Part shown: piece by piece, positions 17,933 to 26,639 of the stretch
Numbering within the stretch: the first letter of the stretch is position 1
Layout of the letters: the number at the start of each line of letters is the position of its first letter
Source of the DNA: Pseudomonas sp. ISL-84
GTDB taxonomy: Bacteria; Bacillota; Bacilli; Bacillales; Cytobacillaceae
Direction of reading: 5' to 3'
Length of the DNA: 64,000 nt
NCBI GenBank assembly: GCA_018613035.1
Contig: JAGGRA010000014.1
Coordinates: 1-64,000, forward strand
Position numbers and translations under genes: made by a program
Notes under the pieces: model-generated
What the model was told of the DNA's origin: nothing
What the model saw: the letters and a program-made list of their open reading frames with translations, nothing else
Database searches by the model: none

Positions 17933-19255
17933 TTAATAGACAGATGTATTTTCCTTTGACGTGTTCTCGAGAATTTCTTTAACACGCTGCAGGAAGCGGC
18001 CGCACACAAGGCCGTCCAATACACGGTGGTCAAGCGACATGCAAAGGTTAACCATATCACGAACGGCAATCATACCGTTGTTCATAACTACAGGACGCTT
18101 AACAATTGATTCAACCTGCAAAATTGCAGCTTGAGGGTAATTGATAATACCCATGGATTGGACAGAACCAAATGAACCTGTGTTGTTGACTGTGAAAGTG
18201 CCGCCCTGCATTTCAGCAGAAGTCAGCTTTCCAGTACGAACCTTCACTGCCAAATCATTGATCTCTCGGGCAATGCCTTTAATTGTTTTTTCATCTGCCG
18301 CGTTGATGACAGGAACGAATAATGCATCATCTGTAGCAACAGCAATGGAGATATTAATATCTTTCTTCTGAATAATCTTGTCTCCAGCCCACATGGAATT
18401 AATCTGCGGGAATTCCTTAAGAGCCTGTGCAACAGCTTTTACGAAGAAAGCAAAGAATGTCAGGTTGAAACCTTCTTTTTGCTTAAATTCTCCCTTAATG
18501 CTATTACGGTACTCCACAAGATTCGTTACGTCCACTTCCATCATTGTCCATGCATGTGGCGCTTCATGCTTGCTTCGAAGCATATTTGCAGCTATAGCCT
18601 TTCGGACTCCTGTGACAGGAATCTCAACATCACCAGGCAATACAGGAACATTTGGAGCCGGTGCTGCCGGTTTGGCTGGTGCTGCCGGCTGAGAAGGTGC
18701 AGATGCTGCTGGCTCTTCTGTCTTATCCGGTGCCGCCGGTGCAGCATTGGCCGAAGGGATGTTGCCTGACTCAATGATTTTCATAAGGTCTTTACGGGTA
18801 ATACGGCCGCCGCCGCCTGTACCTGTTACCTGATTCAAGTCAATGCCATGTTCTTGTGAAAGTTTCAATACGGCCGGAGAATATCGAGCTCCCTTTGGAC
18901 TGTCTGCCTTAGCAGGTGCCTTTGGAGCAGAATCCGCTTCATTTCCGCCTGATTGTGCAGGTTCAGCCTTTTCTTCCGCACTAGGCTCAGATGTTGCTGG
19001 AGCAGCTTCGCCGCCTTCAGTTTCAATCGTCAAAATCACCTGTCCAACTTCATAAGTCTCACCCTCTTCGGCAATCAATTCTTTGATCACACCTGTGAAA
19101 GAAGATGGTACCTCCGCATTTACTTTATCTGTCATTACCTCTGCAAGAGGATCATATTTATTTACTTTATCACCAACGGAAACCAGCCATTTGCTGATCG
19201 TACCTTCTGTTACACTCTCCCCAAGCTGGGGCATTTTAATTTGCTCGATAGCCAA
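17933..19255 (-). CDS. bkdB: Branched-chain keto acid dehydrogenase E2 (dihydrolipoyl acyltransferase)
   Basis: 440-residue core subunit of the BCKDH complex. It transfers branched acyl groups from the lipoyl arm to CoA. The N-terminal lipoyl domain has the lipoylated Lys in EVMTDKVNAEVP (~44). An Ala/Pro-rich linker holds the E3/E1-binding domain (YSPAVLKLSQEHGIDLNQVTGTGGGGRITRKD). A second Ala/Pro linker leads to the catalytic domain with the terminal motif SLDHRVLDGLVCGRFLQ (catalytic His). Last gene of the bkd operon, with a terminator directly after it. Confidence 0.95.
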   Translation of the reverse strand: MAIEQIKMPQLGESVTEGTISKWLVSVGDKVNKYDPLAEVMTDKVNAEVPSSFTGVIKELIAEEGETYEVGQVILTIETEGGEAAPATSEPSAEEKAEPAQSGGNEADSAPKAPAKADSPKGARYSPAVLKLSQEHGIDLNQVTGTGGGGRITRKDLMKIIESGNIPSANAAPAAPDKTEEPAASAPSQPAAPAKPAAPAPNVPVLPGDVEIPVTGVRKAIAANMLRSKHEAPHAWTMMEVDVTNLVEYRNSIKGEFKQKEGFNLTFFAFFVKAVAQALKEFPQINSMWAGDKIIQKKDINISIAVATDDALFVPVINAADEKTIKGIAREINDLAVKVRTGKLTSAEMQGGTFTVNNTGSFGSVQSMGIINYPQAAILQVESIVKRPVVMNNGMIAVRDMVNLCMSLDHRVLDGLVCGRFLQRVKEILENTSKENTSVY

Positions 19256-19375
19256 TGGGTATACCTCCTTCTAGCTCCCCGCTTATTGCGGGATATCAGA
19301 CTGTGGAGCTTTTCCTAGTAAAAAACTCCACCTCTCTGTTTTCTCCATTTATAATTTGTTGAACGGCCAGTTCGA

Positions 19376-20359
19376 TTAAAATTCCGCTAATTCACGCATT
19401 GCTTTTTCTACTTTATCCGGATTTACCATGAAGTATTTCTCCATTGTCGGTGCGTATGGCATCGCAGGAATATCCGGGCCTGCAAGGCGTTTGATTGGTG
19501 CATCTAGTTCAAACAGGCAATTTTCTGCGATGATTGCAGAAACCTCGCCCATGATGCTTCCTTCCTTGTTGTCCTCAGTTAGAAGCAGTACTTTTCCAGT
19601 TTTTGAAGCAGCTTCAATGATTGCTTCCTTATCAAGCGGATATACTGTTCTTAAGTCCAGGATGTGTGCTGAGATGCCGTCTTTGGCAAGCCTTTCGGCA
19701 GCCTGAAGGGCAAAGTGGACACATAGGCCATAAGTGATAACCGTGATATCTTCTCCTTCACGCTTAACATCTGCTTTACCAATTGGAAGAACATAATCAT
19801 CTTCAGGAACTTCCCCTTTAATAAGACGGTATGCTCGTTTATGTTCAAAGAACAATACAGGGTCTTCATCGCGGATAGCAGCTTTTAAAAGCCCTTTAAC
19901 ATCATACGGAGTAGATGGCATGACAATTTTTAATCCAGGCTGATTCGCAAATACTGCCTCTACAGATTGGGAGTGATAAAGAGCACCATGAACACCTCCG
20001 CCATATGGTGCACGAATAACCATTGGACAGTTCCAGTCATTATTTGAACGGTATCGAATTCTTGCTGCTTCCGAAATAATTTGGTTCACAGCCGGCATGA
20101 TAAAGTCGGCAAACTGCATTTCTGCAATCGGGCGCATCCCATACATTGCAGCACCGATTCCCACCCCTGCAATGGCAGATTCAGCAAGCGGTGTATCTAT
20201 TACACGGTCTTCACCGAACTTGTCATACAAGCCTTGGGTGGCTTTAAATACACCGCCCTTTTTACCTACGTCTTCACCTAATACAAAAACCTTTGGATCT
20301 CTTTCCATTTCCTCGCGGATTGCCATTGTTACCGCATCGATATAAGAAATTACAGCCAT
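19376..20359 (-). CDS. bkdAB: Branched-chain keto acid dehydrogenase E1 beta subunit
   Basis: 327-residue E1 beta of the thiamine-diphosphate decarboxylase component. Family landmarks are VFVLGEDVGKKGGVFKATQGL, DTPLAESAIAGVGIGAAMYG (cofactor-activating Glu in this region), APYGGGVHGALYHSQSVEA and ILDLRTVYPLDKEAI. It pairs with the alpha subunit encoded 12 bases upstream. The 120-base gap to bkdB contains a small hairpin (GCTCCACAG-type) but no gene. Confidence 0.95.
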   Translation of the reverse strand: MAVISYIDAVTMAIREEMERDPKVFVLGEDVGKKGGVFKATQGLYDKFGEDRVIDTPLAESAIAGVGIGAAMYGMRPIAEMQFADFIMPAVNQIISEAARIRYRSNNDWNCPMVIRAPYGGGVHGALYHSQSVEAVFANQPGLKIVMPSTPYDVKGLLKAAIRDEDPVLFFEHKRAYRLIKGEVPEDDYVLPIGKADVKREGEDITVITYGLCVHFALQAAERLAKDGISAHILDLRTVYPLDKEAIIEAASKTGKVLLLTEDNKEGSIMGEVSAIIAENCLFELDAPIKRLAGPDIPAMPYAPTMEKYFMVNPDKVEKAMRELAEF

Positions 20360-20371
20360 ATTCTCTCCCCC

Positions 20372-21367
20372 TTACTGTTCAGCATAAACATGTTTCAATG
20401 CATATTCCGGCTCTGCATATGGAGCATTTTCTGCATAATCAGTTGCTTCGTTCACCTGTCTCATTACACGGTCATTAATTTCTTTTTCCAAGCCATCATC
20501 CATTACTCCAGCTTCTTTTAAATAAGCACCAAAAGTAATGATAGGGTCTTTGGTTTTCGCTTCTGCGACTTCATCAGGAGCACGATAGCTGCGGTCATCA
20601 TCATCAGAAGAGTGCGGAGTCAGACGGTATGAAATTGTTTCAATTAAAGTAGGTCCTTCGCCACGGCGGCCTCTATCTGCTGCTTCTTTAACTGCTTTAT
20701 ATACTTCAAGCGGATTATTTCCATCTACAGTAAACCCGGGCATCCCATAGCCAATAGCTCTATCTGAAACATTTTCGCAGGCAAGCTGTTTCTCAATTGG
20801 AACCGAGATTGCATACTTATTGTTTTCACACATAAAGATTACCGGAAGTTTGTGGACACCAGCAAAATTGGCGCCTTCATGGAAATCGCCCTGATTTGAA
20901 GAACCCTCGCCGAAAGTGACAAACGTTACAAGGTCTTTGCCTTCCAGCTTTCCGCCAAGTGCTACACCAACAGCATGCGGTACTTGAGTTGTAACCGGTG
21001 AAGACCCTGTTACGATATTGTTCTTCTTTTGGCCAAAGTGTCCTGGCATCTGGCGTCCGCCGGAGTTTGGATCTTCCGCTTTTGCAAAGCCTGAAAGCAT
21101 TAGTTCTTTGGCCGTCATGCCGAAAGTCAGAACTACACCCATATCACGATAATACGGAAGTACATAATCCTTTTCCTTATCAAGAGCAAATGCAGCACCT
21201 ACTTGGGCAGCTTCCTGTCCCTGGCATGAGATAACAAACGGAATTTTCCCAGCACGGTTTAAAAGCCACATACGCTCATCAATGCGGCGAGCCAATAGCA
21301 TCGTCTCATACATTTCAAGAACCTTTTCATCACTTAAACCTAATTCTTTATGACGGTTTTCAGCCAT
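20372..21367 (-). CDS. bkdAA: Branched-chain keto acid dehydrogenase E1 alpha subunit
   Basis: 331-residue E1 alpha. The thiamine-diphosphate motif begins GEGSSNQGDFHEGANFAGVH and ends in CENNKYAISVP. The phosphorylation-loop region is YRLTPHSSDDDDRSYR. It decarboxylates 2-keto acids of Val, Ile and Leu and acylates the E2 lipoyl arm. Part of the operon ptb-bcd-buk-lpdV-bkdAA-bkdAB-bkdB. Confidence 0.95.
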   Translation of the reverse strand: MAENRHKELGLSDEKVLEMYETMLLARRIDERMWLLNRAGKIPFVISCQGQEAAQVGAAFALDKEKDYVLPYYRDMGVVLTFGMTAKELMLSGFAKAEDPNSGGRQMPGHFGQKKNNIVTGSSPVTTQVPHAVGVALGGKLEGKDLVTFVTFGEGSSNQGDFHEGANFAGVHKLPVIFMCENNKYAISVPIEKQLACENVSDRAIGYGMPGFTVDGNNPLEVYKAVKEAADRGRRGEGPTLIETISYRLTPHSSDDDDRSYRAPDEVAEAKTKDPIITFGAYLKEAGVMDDGLEKEINDRVMRQVNEATDYAENAPYAEPEYALKHVYAEQ

Positions 21368-21447
21368 TTATATAACCTCCTAAACTTTTATGTACTTGCC
21401 GGTATCCTGTTCAGGAGGCCGGCATTATTAGTTGCATCAAATATCTT

Positions 21448-22869
21448 TTAACCGTGAATCGCTTTTCCATCAACAGCAAGAGCTGCTTCTCCAATTGCTT
21501 CCGATAATGTCGGATGCGGGTGAATAGTATGAGCCACTTCCCATGGTGTAGCATCAAGAACACGCGCAAGGCCAGCTTCTGAAATCATATCTGTCACATG
21601 CGGGCCAATCATATGTACACCAAGGATATCGTCGGTATCTTTATCAGCAACTATTTTAACGAAACCATCTGACTCTCCAAACACAAGTGCCTTGCCGATT
21701 GCGCGGAATGAGAACTTGCCAGTCTTTACATTTAAGCCTTTTTCTCTTGCTTCATCCTCTGTTAATCCTACACTTGCTGCCTCTGGCGCACTGTAAATAC
21801 ATTTGGACACCAGGCTGTAATCAATTGGAGAAGGATTTTGCCCGGCAATGTGCTCTACAGCAACAATGCCTTCATGGGATGCAACATGGGCAAGCTGAAG
21901 GCCGCCTATAACATCACCAATCGCATAGATATGGGATTCCTTTGTCTGGAAGTATTCATTCGTTGTAATGAAGCCTTTTTCAATTTGGATCTCTGTATTT
22001 TCTATGCCAATCCCCTCTACATTTGCCTGGCGGCCGACTGAAACAAGCAGTTTTTCAGCAGAGAATTCCTTTTGTGACCCCTTCACTTCTGCAGAAATCG
22101 TTACGCCTTCGCCTTTTTGCAATGTTTCAGGAAGAACCTTGGCACCTGTAACTATTTTTACGCCTTTCTTTTTCATGAGGCGCTGCATTTCTTTTGATAT
22201 TTCTTTATCTTCTGTAGGAATAATGCGATCTGCATATTCAAGAACTGTCACATCAGCACCGAAATCAGATAGCATTGAAGCCCATTCAATCCCGATTACA
22301 CCGCCGCCGACAATAATGATGGAACTTGGAATTTCTTCCAAAGCCAGCGCCTCATCTGAAGTCATTACCAATTGGCCATCAATATCCAATCCTGGAAGAC
22401 TGCGCGGACGCGATCCTGTAGCAACAATGACGTTCTTAGGGATCAGCATTTCGTTCTCGTCGCCATTGTTCATTTCAACAGAAATGGTCCCAGGCATTGG
22501 AGAAAAAATGGAAGGTCCCAAAATACGTCCTGTTCCTTCAAAAACATCAATCTTCCCCTGCTTCATTAGGTGCTGTACTCCCTTATGCAGCTGGTCAACG
22601 ATTTTGTTCTTTCTTTCCTGAACTTTTCCAAAATTGATGGATACATCACGTGTCACAACGCCAAAATCTTCACTATGTTTTGCTGTTGCAAAAACTTCAG
22701 CACTTCTCAATAATGCCTTACTTGGAATACACCCTTTGTGTAGGCAGGTTCCTCCCAGCTTGCCTTTTTCAACTATTGCCGTTTTTAATCCCAGCTGGGA
22801 TGCACGGATGGCGGCTACATAACCGCCTGTGCCTCCGCCTAAGATGACTAAATCATACTCCTGTGCCAA
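21448..22869 (-). CDS. lpdV: Dihydrolipoyl dehydrogenase (E3) of the BCKDH complex
   Basis: 473-residue FAD flavoprotein. The N-terminal FAD motif is LVILGGGTGGYVAAIRASQLG. The redox-active disulfide is GGTCLHKGCIPSK. The NAD motif is IIIVGGGVIGIEWASML. A second FAD motif is HIYAIGDVIGGLQLAHVA. The C-terminal active-site His-Glu pair is in HPHPTLSEAIGEAAL. It reoxidises dihydrolipoyl E2. Its position between buk and bkdAA marks it as the bkd-specific E3. Confidence 0.95.
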   Translation of the reverse strand: MAQEYDLVILGGGTGGYVAAIRASQLGLKTAIVEKGKLGGTCLHKGCIPSKALLRSAEVFATAKHSEDFGVVTRDVSINFGKVQERKNKIVDQLHKGVQHLMKQGKIDVFEGTGRILGPSIFSPMPGTISVEMNNGDENEMLIPKNVIVATGSRPRSLPGLDIDGQLVMTSDEALALEEIPSSIIIVGGGVIGIEWASMLSDFGADVTVLEYADRIIPTEDKEISKEMQRLMKKKGVKIVTGAKVLPETLQKGEGVTISAEVKGSQKEFSAEKLLVSVGRQANVEGIGIENTEIQIEKGFITTNEYFQTKESHIYAIGDVIGGLQLAHVASHEGIVAVEHIAGQNPSPIDYSLVSKCIYSAPEAASVGLTEDEAREKGLNVKTGKFSFRAIGKALVFGESDGFVKIVADKDTDDILGVHMIGPHVTDMISEAGLARVLDATPWEVAHTIHPHPTLSEAIGEAALAVDGKAIHG

Positions 22870-22884
22870 GTTGCTTCCCCCTTT

Positions 22885-23994
22885 TTATTTGATTGCTGCT
22901 TTGTTTGCTGTTTTTCCTGGATATTCTTTTTCTTTTTCTTCACCGCGCAGGACACGCAATGCCCCTTCTGCGAGTGCCTGAAGCTCATTTTCGCCTGGCT
23001 GGATAATTACGTCAGCGATCCAGTTGATGCGCTCACTGATTTCTTTTACGAAACCTTTTCCATAAGCCAGGCCTCCTGTAAGAATGATGGCATCTACCTT
23101 GCCGCCAAGTATAGCGCTGGCGGAGCCAATTTCTTTTGCAACCTGATAAGCCATTGCGGAATAAACCAGCTTAGCTTTTTCATCTCCATTTTCGATCATC
23201 TTTTCAACCTTTACAGCATCATTTGTTCCTAGATAACCGACAAGTCCGCCTTGTCCAACAAGCTTTTTCATGACTTCTTCACGATAAAAGCTTCCAGAGT
23301 AGCAAAGTGCAACTAAATCGCCAGCAGGGACTGTTCCTGCCCGTTCAGGACTGAAAGGCCCGTCGCCGTGCAAGCCGTTATTGACATCAACCACTCTGCC
23401 CTGCTTATGGGCACCAACCGTAATGCCTCCGCCCATATGAGTGACAATCAAGTTCAGCTCCTCATATCTCTTTCCAAGATCTTTTGCAACTCTTCTAGCA
23501 ACAGCTTTTTGGTTCAGAGCGTGAAATATGCTTTTTCTTTCAATCATTGAAAAGCCGGAAATTCGGGCAATTGGGTCAAGCTCATCAACCACAACCGGGT
23601 CAACAATATAAGAGGGGATATTCAGCCCCGAAGCAATTTCATATGCAAGGATTCCGCCCAGGTTTGAAGCATGCTGACCTGAAAAACCAGCGCGCAAATC
23701 CTTAAGCATTGCCTCATTTACAGTATAAGTGCCCCCCTCTATGGGACGGAGCAGCCCGCCGCGGCCACATACAGCACTTAGCTTTGAAATATTGATCCCT
23801 TCATGATCCAATGTTTCAAGAATGGTCTTTTTACGGAATTCATATTGGTCGATAATATTTTCAAATGAGTTAATGACATCTGTATCATGGCGCAATGTTT
23901 TTTCCAGGACAGAAATCTCATTATCGAAAACTCCAATCTTTGTTGAAGTGGATCCCGGATTGATGACGAGAATTCGATGTTCTTGTTCTAGCAC
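22885..23994 (-). CDS. buk: Butyrate kinase (branched-chain fatty acid kinase)
   Basis: 369-residue ASKHA-fold kinase that converts butyryl- or branched acyl-phosphate plus ADP to the acid plus ATP. Motifs are [16 protein letters not shown] (phosphate 1), [37 protein letters not shown], and [11 protein letters not shown] (adenosine). Start: GTG 23994, seven bases after GGAGG. The frame stays open to 24060 but lacks a ribosome binding site there. Works with Ptb to conserve energy from acyl-CoA. The MITE-like insertion lies between it and bcd. Confidence 0.94.
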   Translation of the reverse strand: MLEQEHRILVINPGSTSTKIGVFDNEISVLEKTLRHDTDVINSFENIIDQYEFRKKTILETLDHEGINISKLSAVCGRGGLLRPIEGGTYTVNEAMLKDLRAGFSGQHASNLGGILAYEIASGLNIPSYIVDPVVVDELDPIARISGFSMIERKSIFHALNQKAVARRVAKDLGKRYEELNLIVTHMGGGITVGAHKQGRVVDVNNGLHGDGPFSPERAGTVPAGDLVALCYSGSFYREEVMKKLVGQGGLVGYLGTNDAVKVEKMIENGDEKAKLVYSAMAYQVAKEIGSASAILGGKVDAIILTGGLAYGKGFVKEISERINWIADVIIQPGENELQALAEGALRVLRGEEKEKEYPGKTANKAAIK

Positions 23995-24087
23995 GTTTAA
24001 ACCTCCATTAAAAAGCGGAAAACTCCCTTGTAAATAGCAACCTTTTACTAAGGAACTCAAGCTGCCGCTGCGTATTTTTTCAGTTCT

Positions 24088-24273
24088 ATATTTAAGGCTC
24101 TGTTAAATTTGCCTGTCGAATTAAGCACGAGGCACTCCCGCAGGACTTTGAGCTTCCTAGAGTAAACACCTCGCCGTAAGGAAATGCGAATGCATTTTCG
24201 CTGGATTAGTGCCTTCCGCTCCAATCAACAGGGTACTAAAAACAACAATAACCTTTAACAGAGCCATATTTAA
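24088..24273. mobile_element. MITE-like element with 12-bp TIRs and 8-bp target duplication
   Basis: A 170-bp element (24096-24265) is bounded by the perfect inverted repeats GGCTCTGTTAAA (24096-24107) and TTTAACAGAGCC (24254-24265). It is flanked on both sides by the direct repeat ATATTTAA (24088-24095 and 24266-24273), an 8-bp target duplication. It has no ORF. Its interior resembles the dispersed repeat seen at 29.4 kb, sharing a segment with GAAATGCGAATGCATTTTCG and AATCAACAGG. The TIR and the 8-bp duplication recall IS6-type ends, but that affiliation is a guess. It sits between bcd and buk within the bkd operon. Confidence 0.85.
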
Positions 24274-24281
24274 AGCCAAAG

Positions 24282-24307
24282 ACGCTGAATTTTCATTCAG
24301 CGTTTTT
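24282..24307. terminator. Stem-loop downstream of bcd
   Basis: Perfect stem ACGCTGAAT / ATTCAGCGT (24282-24290 with 24295-24303) with TTTTT on the plus-strand side and CTTTGGCTTT on the minus side. It could partially terminate bcd transcription before buk, or terminate any plus-strand transcript arising from the MITE-like element. Confidence 0.6.
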
Positions 24308-24369
24308 GCTTTCCGGGCTTGAATGGCCATGGATTCAATGACTCCTATTCAATTCGGCCATTGCCTGCT

Positions 24370-25464
24370 TTATCTGCGGCTTAGGATATGGTGGCCGTTT
24401 TGCAAGAATTGGCCTCGGGAATTGCGCATTCTTTCAATTCTTTCCTCAGCCATACGGTCAGCCGCTTTGTATGTTGGTATGCCATCTCTTTTAGCAATTT
24501 CAATAACTTTTTCGATATTATTGTAAACCGTTTCAACTTTTTTCATGGCGCGTTCACGGTTATAGCCGTATAACTCATCTGCAACGTTAATAACCCCGCC
24601 AGCATTTATGACATAGTCAGGAGCGTAGACGATGCCCATTTCATGTATTTGATCGCCATGGCGTGTTTCCTTAAGCTGATTGTTGGCAGCTCCTGCGATA
24701 ACTTTTGCTTTTAGCTGAGGAATTGTATCATCATTAATGGTTGCACCTAATGCACATGGAGCGTAAATATCACAATCAACTCCATAAATTTCATTTGGTT
24801 CAACAGCTTTTGCGCCAAATTCTTCAACTGCACGCTGAACTGCTTCTTTATTAATATCCGTTACAATCAGCTGACCTCCTTCTTCATGCAGGTGGCGGCA
24901 AAGGTTGTACGCAACATTTCCTACACCCTGAACAGCAATTGTTTTGCCTTCCAAAGAGTCTGTTCCAAAGGCTGCTTTTGCTGCGGCTTTCATCCCTCTG
25001 TATACGCCATAGGCAGTTACAGGTGAAGGGTTCCCAGAAGAGCCGAAAGCAGGTGATATTCCAGTTACATAATCAGTCTCCTCGTGGATCAGGTCCATAT
25101 CAGCTACAGTAGTCCCTACATCTTCTGCAGTGATGTAACGGCCGTTTAAGCCTTGAATATAGCGGCCGAAAGCACGGAACATTTCTTCATTTTTGTCTTT
25201 GCGCGGATCGCCGATAATAACTGTTTTTCCGCCCCCAAGATTTAAGCCGGCAGCCGCGTTTTTATAAGTCATGCCGCGGGAAAGGCGAAGCGCATCCTCA
25301 ATAGCCGCTTCTTCGGATTCATAAGTCCACATGCGTGTTCCTCCAAGGGCAGGTCCCAAGGTGGTATCGTGAATGGCAATAATAGCCTTTAACCCTGATT
25401 GCTTATCCTGGCAAAAAACCACTTGCTCATAATCGTAAGTTTCTAAGTACTTGAAGATTTCCAT
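24370..25464 (-). CDS. bcd: Leucine (branched-chain amino acid) dehydrogenase
   Basis: 364-residue Glu/Leu/Phe/Val dehydrogenase that oxidatively deaminates Leu, Val and Ile with NAD+. The catalytic segment [19 protein letters not shown] carries the active-site Lys. The Rossmann motif is [37 protein letters not shown] closes the pocket. Start 25464 has GGGGAGG. It feeds 2-keto acids to the BCKDH complex of the same operon. The distance to buk (375 bases) is unusually large because of the inserted element. Confidence 0.95.
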   Translation of the reverse strand: MEIFKYLETYDYEQVVFCQDKQSGLKAIIAIHDTTLGPALGGTRMWTYESEEAAIEDALRLSRGMTYKNAAAGLNLGGGKTVIIGDPRKDKNEEMFRAFGRYIQGLNGRYITAEDVGTTVADMDLIHEETDYVTGISPAFGSSGNPSPVTAYGVYRGMKAAAKAAFGTDSLEGKTIAVQGVGNVAYNLCRHLHEEGGQLIVTDINKEAVQRAVEEFGAKAVEPNEIYGVDCDIYAPCALGATINDDTIPQLKAKVIAGAANNQLKETRHGDQIHEMGIVYAPDYVINAGGVINVADELYGYNRERAMKKVETVYNNIEKVIEIAKRDGIPTYKAADRMAEERIERMRNSRGQFLQNGHHILSRR

Positions 25465-25557
25465 CTTAAAATTCCTCCCCGGATTCTTTTAAAGAAGTAT
25501 GTTATTTTCACCTGGTATATCGTGCTTTTGCAGCAGACAATCAAGCCGCATAATATC

Positions 25558-26460
25558 CTATTTTGCAGAGCAGATAGCTAACGCTAAAGAATACACTTTG
25601 CTTTCAGCAGAATCAGCCCTGGATGTTAGAACGATAGGCGCCTTAGCGCCGGCAATAACCGCGCCCACCTTTGCTTTTGCAAAATAGACGAGAGATTTAT
25701 ATAAAGCATTCCCCACTTCTATTGTGGGAACTAATAAAATATCTGCCTGTCCGGCAACCTCACTCGTTATCCCCTTATGTTCGGCAGCCTCAAAAGAAAT
25801 TGCATTATCTAGAGCCAGAGGGCCATCCACAACACAATCTTTAATTTGTCCCCGCTTATTCATAAGAGTTAAAGCAGACGCATCCAGCGTGGCCTGCATA
25901 GCCGGATTAACAGCCTCCACAGCAGCAATCGGTGCAACCAGCGGCTTCTCAATCCCGATGCTTCTTGCTATGTTAACTGCATTTTTCACTATTTGGGCTT
26001 TCTGATTAAGATCAGGTGCAATATTCATAGCTGCATCTGTAATAATTATAAATCGTTCAAATCCGGGAACCTCAAACACCGCAACATGCGATAAAGCATT
26101 TCCTGTCCTTAAACCGAAATCTTTATTCAAAACAGCCTTTAAGATTCCTGCAGTAGGAATATTCCCTTTCATCAAAACATTAGCTTTAAGTTCCTGTACA
26201 GCCCTCACAGCCTGTTCCGCCGCCGAAGCTGCAGTATCTGCATGAATGATTTTAAGCTTAGGGCTTTCAAATAATCCCCTATACTTCTGATTTATTAACT
26301 CGTGAATCTTTTCTTCATTCCCGAATAATAAAAAGCTTGCTAAGTTAAGCTTAATCGCTTCTGCGACAGCTTCCAGCACTTCTTCGTCCTCTGCTGCGGC
26401 TACGGCTACCGTTTTTTCATCATATTGGGTTGCTCTTGCTATAAGCGAATCCAATTCCAT
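25558..26460 (-). CDS. ptb: Phosphate butyryltransferase
   Basis: 300-residue phosphotransacetylase-family enzyme that converts (branched) acyl-CoA and phosphate to acyl-phosphate. Landmarks include VLMKGNIPTAGILKAVLNKDFGLRTGNALSH and NKRGQIKDCVVDGPLALDNAIS. ATG 26460 lies eight bases after AAGGGGG and gives the standard length. The frame open to 26571 runs through the sigma-54 promoter, so the longer form is wrong. First gene of the bkd operon, as in B. subtilis. Confidence 0.93.
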   Translation of the reverse strand: MELDSLIARATQYDEKTVAVAAAEDEEVLEAVAEAIKLNLASFLLFGNEEKIHELINQKYRGLFESPKLKIIHADTAASAAEQAVRAVQELKANVLMKGNIPTAGILKAVLNKDFGLRTGNALSHVAVFEVPGFERFIIITDAAMNIAPDLNQKAQIVKNAVNIARSIGIEKPLVAPIAAVEAVNPAMQATLDASALTLMNKRGQIKDCVVDGPLALDNAISFEAAEHKGITSEVAGQADILLVPTIEVGNALYKSLVYFAKAKVGAVIAGAKAPIVLTSRADSAESKVYSLALAICSAK

Positions 26461-26554
26461 CTGTTCAACCCCCTTACCAGAAAAAGCGCATGGCGCTAAG
26501 CCAAGCTTCTTCACTTTGCTTTCAAATCTTGATGCTGCATCCGATATTAATACT

Positions 26555-26571
26555 TGCAAGAAGTGTGCCAA
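26555..26571 (-). promoter_or_regulatory. Sigma-54 (SigL) -24/-12 promoter of the bkd operon
   Basis: On the minus strand TGGCAC (26565-26570) and TTGCA (26555-26559) are separated by five bases, an excellent match to TGGCAC-N5-TTGCW. The predicted transcript start is about 83 bases before ptb. The adjacent gene encodes the enhancer-binding protein BkdR. Confidence 0.92.
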
Positions 26572-26584
26572 CTTACAAACCCTA

Positions 26585-26598
26585 TGAAAGCGCTTTAA
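26585..26598 (+). promoter_or_regulatory. Candidate cre (CcpA) operator upstream of the bkd promoter
   Basis: TGAAAGCGCTTTAA matches the cre pattern TGWAANCGNTNWCA with one mismatch and is almost fully palindromic. It lies 14 bases upstream of the -24 element, between the bkdR stop and the promoter, where a bound repressor could block BkdR contact or looping. Confidence 0.7.
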
Positions 26599-26639
26599 TC
26601 ACTACACTATAACATGAAAAAAACTGCATGCTATGAAAA

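Noticed and set aside
26461-26571. N-terminal extension of ptb
   Set aside because: The extra 37 codons cover the sigma-54 promoter and lack a ribosome binding site; ATG 26460 has one and gives the family length.
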